Assembly: GCA_030426875.1 (NCBI GenBank)
Contig: JAUHXI010000006.1
Location: forward strand, 1 to 18,008
DNA length: 18,008 nt
Direction of reading: 5' to 3'
DNA from: a bacterium
Lineage (GTDB): Bacteria; Patescibacteriota; Gracilibacteria; UM-FILTER-43-11
Shown here: positions 14,267 to 18,008 of the stretch, piece after piece
How the letters are laid out: the number at the start of each line of letters is the position of its first letter
Numbering within the stretch: the first letter of the stretch is position 1
Notes under the pieces: model-generated
Told to the model about the DNA's origin: nothing
The model's input: the letters and a program-made list of their open reading frames with translations, nothing else
Databases searched by the model: none
Position numbers and translations under genes: made by a program

Positions 14267-15025
14267 TTAATTATCAAGAAGTGATTTTGTTTTGGATTTA
14301 GCAATGGCCTCTTCTGTTCCTTTAAAACTAACCTTATTATCTATATGAAATTCGCATATTTGCAGCATTCTAACAGAACAATGGATGGCAAATTGAAAGG
14401 CTCTATTAATTATTTCATGATCATCTTTTTTAATGAGCGAATCAAAGAAGTTTCCGTGCGATGAATTACAAATTTCTTCGTATAAATTTAATATTAAACC
14501 CGTTTTATCTAAATTTGCGTTTATAATCGTATTTTTTGCTGTTCCAAAACCAGCTTTCTGAAACTGACGCTTACCATCAGTTATTTTTGGGTCTCCACTC
14601 TGAGCCAAATTTTCATATTGTTTTTTAGCAGAATTTCTTAAGGGATCTTTTTGATTAGAAATTTCATAATAGTGTTTAAGAATTGAAAGTGCTTCCAATC
14701 TAGCTAATTTTTTTTGCTCCTCAGCTTTTTTACTTGTAAGAAGAGCTAATTTTGCAAGTTTCTCCAAAACAGGACGTAGGGTATAAATTGATTTCTTCTG
14801 CCATTTCCCTCTGCCCAAAAAAAATAAAAAATCCACATCTTCCCAAAAATCTATCACCATAGTTAGCATGAATTCATGCCTGATATCTTTTTTTTCATGC
14901 TTTTTAAAGGATTCTCTCAAGTATCTTATTTGAAATTTTGCTCTTTCTCTAAGAGCTTGAAAGCTATCTACCAAAGCTTTCTTTTTGACTTTTCTCGGCA
15001 ATTTTAACCATTCATCGGAACTCAT
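14267..15025 (-). CDS. Helical protein of unknown function, perhaps DUF5677-like
   Basis: A 252-aa Lys-rich protein, mostly helix by composition, with no signal peptide or membrane segment. The RPVLEKLAKLALL (about 84-96) and LYEEICNSSHGNFFDSL (about 181-197) segments resemble the conserved parts of DUF5677-type proteins, where an Arg-rich helix and a Ser-x-x-x-His helix recur; this is a weak match by eye. An R-x6-H (RAFQFAIH) in a late helix recalls the HEPN nuclease motif but is not compelling. It sits between PEP carboxylase (32 bp upstream) and aminotransferase (11 bp downstream), on the same strand. Its G+C, about one third in lines I counted, is clearly below that of the aminotransferase, suggesting later insertion into the operon. 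Function unknown. Confidence 0.75.
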   Translation of the reverse strand: MSSDEWLKLPRKVKKKALVDSFQALRERAKFQIRYLRESFKKHEKKDIRHEFMLTMVIDFWEDVDFLFFLGRGKWQKKSIYTLRPVLEKLAKLALLTSKKAEEQKKLARLEALSILKHYYEISNQKDPLRNSAKKQYENLAQSGDPKITDGKRQFQKAGFGTAKNTIINANLDKTGLILNLYEEICNSSHGNFFDSLIKKDDHEIINRAFQFAIHCSVRMLQICEFHIDNKVSFKGTEEAIAKSKTKSLLDN

Positions 15026-15057
15026 AGTCTTTGTATAAAATCAATTTGACAATCAAA

Positions 15058-16566
15058 TCACCCCAAACTCTTCCGAATCTCAGCCGCCTCTTCTAATTCT
15101 GACGTGAAATCTTCTCCCTCTAAAGAATGTAAATAAATGGAAGAGACCAAATTACGATAAATTTTGTGCTTGGTTTTAAGGGGTCCTAATTCAACGCCCA
15201 AATAATTTTCCACCTCTTGCACATCTTCTTTGATGGCTTCAAAGGCTGGGTTTTGTTTGGCCAGTTCGTTCAGATTTTCTTTGTTGAGGTATTTGCCAGC
15301 GTGAATTAAATCAGCCCGAAGATTGAGGTAGTGTTTTTCGATGGTTTCAATTTTTCCTTCTTTCATTGCATCACGAAGGCCACGACCAGTTCCGATGAAT
15401 TCAGGCGGAACTCCCAGAGAATAAAGGGAACCTGTGAACTTAATAGCACGCGGCAGACTCACTTCACCAATCCCTCGGCTATAACCAAATAGGCCAATAT
15501 GCTGCATGCGTTCGCGGCGTCCGGGCACATGGGCGGCAATGGCATTCACTGATTCGGCGATGCCCTCGACGGTTTTTTGGTAATGACCTCCAAAACGGTC
15601 AATCACCCACTGAATGTCTTGCACTTCGGCAGGACTGAGGGGGGTAAAACGGAGTCTGGGGAGTTCATTTTCGATGAGCTCAATGGCTTCTTTCACTTGC
15701 TCCATAGGATAATCGTAACGGAAGGCCGACTGGATGGTGATGGTGCGAATACCACTGTATTCTTGAATGGTGTCCTTGATGGTGGCAGGATTGACCCCTC
15801 CTCGGAAAGGCAAGCAACCTGGACCAATGATGGGGTAGGTGGGCACTTCATATTTTTCCGAAATCTCGTGGAATTTTTGTAGGGCCACCTTACTCGCTAA
15901 AACAGCGGGAAAGAGACCGGCATTGAGCGCAGGATCGGAACGTGCCATGAAAGGACGGAGATAATCGGGTTTTTTTCCAAAAAGCGCCTTACACCCCTCG
16001 ATGTATTCACTGAGCACGCGGTCCACGTTGAATAAATGCTCACAGCCTTCAAAAAGAGGGATGACCTGGAAATCTTGCACATCGTCGCGCTGAGTTTTAA
16101 AAGACTGGCGTTTGAACTGTTCAATTTCATGAAAGGTTTTTTTGATGCGTAAGAGTTGATCAGCCGATTTAGTCATGGGTAAAATCACCTCAAAAATAGG
16201 CGGTGAATGCAGGCCAAGTTCTTCGGCCACATCGTCGGCAGTTAAAATGGCCATGAAGGCTCGAGCTAAACGATGACCGCTTTCTTCATCGGTATTGGGC
16301 ACACGAAAAGTTAAAAACACATCTTTTCCTAAGCGATTTTGCTTAAAAAATTCGTGATGCCGTTGAAACAATTTTTCGACCACGGCCTCATCCACAAACT
16401 TTCCCTCCCAATCCCACATGTATTCGGTGCAGCCCAATTCCTCAAACATCCGCTGGCATTCCTGAACCTCGTCGAGGGTATTGACGTACTTTTTACCCAA
16501 AAAATACACCTCTTTGGCATTGTCGGGGTGTTGGGTGGCCATGGTGGCAGGGATTTTTCGATTCAT
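15058..16566 (-). CDS. ppcA: Archaeal-type phosphoenolpyruvate carboxylase
   Basis: It converts PEP and bicarbonate to oxaloacetate and phosphate in the cytoplasm, replenishing C4 acids. The protein is the short (about 500 aa) archaeal-type form, not the roughly 900-aa bacterial PpC. It opens with KIPATMATQHPDNA (4-17), the family's usual N-terminus, followed by WDWEGKFVDEAVVEKLF, the LTFRVPNTDEESGHRLARAF block, PLFEGCEHLFNVDRVLSEY, FMARSDPALNAGL, IGPGCLPFRGG and HVPGRRERMQHIGLFGYSRG. Start: ATG 16566 matches the family N-terminus; an in-frame ATG at 16620 would add 18 residues that look unrelated. It heads the minus-strand operon with a DUF5677-like gene and aspartate aminotransferase. The family is widespread in archaea and known in only a few bacteria such as Clostridium perfringens and Oenococcus. 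Identity is firm. Confidence 0.95.
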   Translation of the reverse strand: MNRKIPATMATQHPDNAKEVYFLGKKYVNTLDEVQECQRMFEELGCTEYMWDWEGKFVDEAVVEKLFQRHHEFFKQNRLGKDVFLTFRVPNTDEESGHRLARAFMAILTADDVAEELGLHSPPIFEVILPMTKSADQLLRIKKTFHEIEQFKRQSFKTQRDDVQDFQVIPLFEGCEHLFNVDRVLSEYIEGCKALFGKKPDYLRPFMARSDPALNAGLFPAVLASKVALQKFHEISEKYEVPTYPIIGPGCLPFRGGVNPATIKDTIQEYSGIRTITIQSAFRYDYPMEQVKEAIELIENELPRLRFTPLSPAEVQDIQWVIDRFGGHYQKTVEGIAESVNAIAAHVPGRRERMQHIGLFGYSRGIGEVSLPRAIKFTGSLYSLGVPPEFIGTGRGLRDAMKEGKIETIEKHYLNLRADLIHAGKYLNKENLNELAKQNPAFEAIKEDVQEVENYLGVELGPLKTKHKIYRNLVSSIYLHSLEGEDFTSELEEAAEIRKSLG

Positions 16567-16639
16567 GTTTTGGAGGGTTACTTCCACATTCATTTTAAAG
16601 ATTTGGCATTCAAAATTCAAGGCATATGGTTTCAGTTTG

Positions 16640-16648
16640 TGCTAAAAT
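16640..16648 (+). promoter_or_regulatory. Extended -10 promoter of the YibE/F gene
   Basis: TGCTAAAAT fits the TGn extended -10 pattern and lies 24 bp before ATG 16673, giving a leader of about 18 nt without a Shine-Dalgarno. It is in the short divergent spacer with the PEP carboxylase gene, for which I see no clear promoter. Confidence 0.4.
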
Positions 16649-16672
16649 CTAAGCATTCATTGACTCATCACT

Positions 16673-17803
16673 ATGCGTTTTCTGACAATTAAAAAATGGC
16701 TTTTATTAGGGATTTTTAGTCTTTTTATGACGTCGAATTCAACTCATGCTCAAGACTTATTTTTTGAGGAAACTTTTGTACTTGGGCGAGTCATTCAGGT
16801 GGATCAGGTGCAAAATGACCTGCGTTTTGGAGGGATTGAAACTGGGGTTCGAGAGGTCACAGTCCAGTTAGAAGAGCCTTTGAATGGGGTGACGGTGATG
16901 CAAATTGAACAATACATCAACCCCAACAATGACAGTGACAATGTTCCTTTAAAAGTGGGCAGTCAGGTGGTGGTGGCTCAGGCTCAAATTGGCGATCAGA
17001 TCACTTACAGCATTCAGGACCAGTACCGTTTAAATTGGATGTTTGTTCTTTTTGCAGTGTTTGTGGTCATCGTTCTTTTGATTACCCGTAAAAAAGGTTT
17101 TTTTGCGCTCTTGGGACTCGCTGCCACTTTCATCATTTTGATTGCTTGGCTTATCCCTAGTATTTTGGCTGGAAATAGTCCTATTTTGACCAGTTTTTTG
17201 GGTTCAATTGTCATCGCTGGCATCACGTTTTATTTGGCGCATGGTTTTAAAAAACGCACGACGTTGGCACTTATTAGTACTCTTATTACGCTTGTTTTGG
17301 CTTTTATTCTTTCATTTGTTGCGGTTGAGCTTCTCTCACTTTTTGGCACTGGCAGTGAAGATGCTCTTTCGCTCACATTTAATAATCCAGGCATCAATCT
17401 AAAAGGTTTGCTTTTGGGGGCGATTGTGATTGGAACCTTGGGTATTTTAGATGATGTGACCATCACCCAAATTGCTACGGTTGAGCAGGTACACGACGCC
17501 AACCCTTCGCTGCCATTTGAAGAGCTTTATCGGCGGGGTCATATGGTGGGGAAGGATCACATCGCTTCGATCATTAATACGCTTGTTCTAGCTTATGTGG
17601 GGGCTGCCTTCCCTGCTCTCTTGCTCTTGGTCACCTCCCACCGCCCGCTATGGGTGAATCTTAACAGTGAATTCATGGCGGAAGAGGTGGTTAGAACCTT
17701 GGTGGGGAGCATGACATTGATGGTGGCGGTGCCGATTTCAACGGTGTTTGCGGCTTATTTTTATTCCAAGGCTAAAAATAAGCGACGCAACGTGCATCAA
17801 TAA
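16673..17803 (+). CDS. YibE/F family membrane protein
   Basis: A multi-pass inner-membrane protein of 376 aa. Residues 1-26 form a signal peptide (basic start, LLLGIFSLFM core, THA-Q cleavage-like end). An extracytoplasmic beta-rich stretch runs to about residue 120, followed by about seven to eight transmembrane helices. The signature block GILDDVTITQIATVEQVHDANPSLPFEELYRRG, followed by GKDHIASIINTLVLAYVGAAFPALLLL (about 261-319), matches the YibE/F family well. Its biochemical role is not established; members occur in lactic acid bacteria and clostridia. It is probably transcribed alone from its own promoter, divergent from PEP carboxylase, and ends 20 bp from a convergent gene. Confidence 0.9.
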   Translation: MRFLTIKKWLLLGIFSLFMTSNSTHAQDLFFEETFVLGRVIQVDQVQNDLRFGGIETGVREVTVQLEEPLNGVTVMQIEQYINPNNDSDNVPLKVGSQVVVAQAQIGDQITYSIQDQYRLNWMFVLFAVFVVIVLLITRKKGFFALLGLAATFIILIAWLIPSILAGNSPILTSFLGSIVIAGITFYLAHGFKKRTTLALISTLITLVLAFILSFVAVELLSLFGTGSEDALSLTFNNPGINLKGLLLGAIVIGTLGILDDVTITQIATVEQVHDANPSLPFEELYRRGHMVGKDHIASIINTLVLAYVGAAFPALLLLVTSHRPLWVNLNSEFMAEEVVRTLVGSMTLMVAVPISTVFAAYFYSKAKNKRRNVHQ

Positions 17804-17825
17804 AAGTGCTGAAATTCAGTGTTTT
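17802..17825. terminator. Weak bidirectional terminator hairpin
   Basis: CTGAA (17809-17813) and TTCAG (17815-17819) extend through G-T pairs to AAA/TTT ends, giving an A-run/stem/T-run symmetrical on both strands. It overlaps the stop codons of the two convergent genes. The stem is AT-rich and the loop tight, so strength is doubtful. Confidence 0.35.
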
Positions 17826-18008
17826 AGCGAGTCATTAAGGCTGATGCCACCGTGGGGTCTAGCTCCATGTATTCTTCTAGGGTTTGACTGTCAAATTGGT
17901 TGTTTTTCCCTTTGGGGCGCTTGTTTTCGATGGTCAAATAATATTCGCCTTGTTGGGAATAGAAAACGTGTAATACACTGTGGTTTTTGCCAGCGATTGT
18001 GGCTAGGT
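17824..18008 (-). CDS. Hypothetical protein, C-terminal end only
   Basis: The minus strand is open from the right edge to a TAA at 17824-17826, giving 60 residues that end in LEEYMELDPTVASALMTR. Ahead of this are a beta-like stretch (HSVLHVFYSQQGEYYLTIEN) and a basic segment (KRPKGKNN). Codon use looks coding and the stop faces the YibE/F stop across 20 bp, as expected for a real convergent gene. The start is outside the window and I do not recognise the family. Confidence 0.65.
   Translation of the reverse strand, partial: LATIAGKNHSVLHVFYSQQGEYYLTIENKRPKGKNNQFDSQTLEEYMELDPTVASALMTR

Noticed and set aside
1..18008. CRISPR array, tRNA, rRNA or insertion sequence
   Set aside because: No evenly spaced repeats, cloverleaf with CCA-type end, rRNA-like sequence or transposase was seen; the repeats found are isolated intergenic copies.

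Overview
This 18 kb window looks like ordinary chromosome from an uncultivated, probably host-poor or fermentative bacterium. It carries cell-envelope, signalling, nucleotide-turnover and central-carbon genes, with no phage, plasmid, CRISPR, rRNA or tRNA signal that I can see. TGA acts as a normal stop: five well-recognised proteins end at it exactly where their families end. That excludes the UGA-as-Gly code of Gracilibacteria and Absconditabacteria. An archaeal-type PEP carboxylase, almost no Shine-Dalgarno sites and several families of intergenic palindromic repeats fit a candidate-phylum lineage; Peregrinibacteria-like would be my guess, but this is inference only.

Layout. 1-1.3 kb: the 3' part of a LysM/M23 envelope peptidase, a repeat-filled spacer, then yidD. 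1.5-3.8 kb (minus): an NrnA-like DHH/DHHA1 phosphoesterase with an unusual ~310-residue disordered tail and a near-consensus promoter next to a 17-bp palindrome. 3.9-7.0 kb: a signalling island with a Spo0B/ChpT-like histidine protein lacking ATPase motifs, a divergent stand-alone receiver, and a convergent complete membrane histidine kinase. 7.2-9.5 kb (minus): a two-gene operon of a fold-III PLP decarboxylase and a possible GNAT-type acyltransferase. 9.7-10.4 kb: a PhoB/OmpR-type response regulator with no kinase beside it. 10.6-12.2 kb: an Smr-domain protein and a complete XerC/D-type tyrosine recombinase. 12.3 kb: a large hairpin made of inverted repeats between convergent genes. 12.4-16.6 kb (minus): an apparent operon of PEP carboxylase, an AT-rich helical protein of unknown function, aspartate aminotransferase, a doubtful 60-aa ORF and a PH-domain membrane protein. 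16.7-17.8 kb (plus): a YibE/F membrane protein. At the right edge is the C-terminal end of a minus-strand gene.

Working together: PEP carboxylase makes oxaloacetate and the aminotransferase in the same operon can turn it into aspartate, a short anaplerotic route. The kinase, single-domain receiver and phosphotransferase-like protein have the part list of a Spo0-type phosphorelay, for which the nearby DNA-binding regulator could be the output. Both are inferences from gene content and order.

No gene-free stretch exceeds 300 bases. The larger spacers (780-1056, 1324-1566, 6984-7233, 9511-9712, 10993-11268, 12190-12411) mostly hold dispersed repeats and hairpins, described individually.
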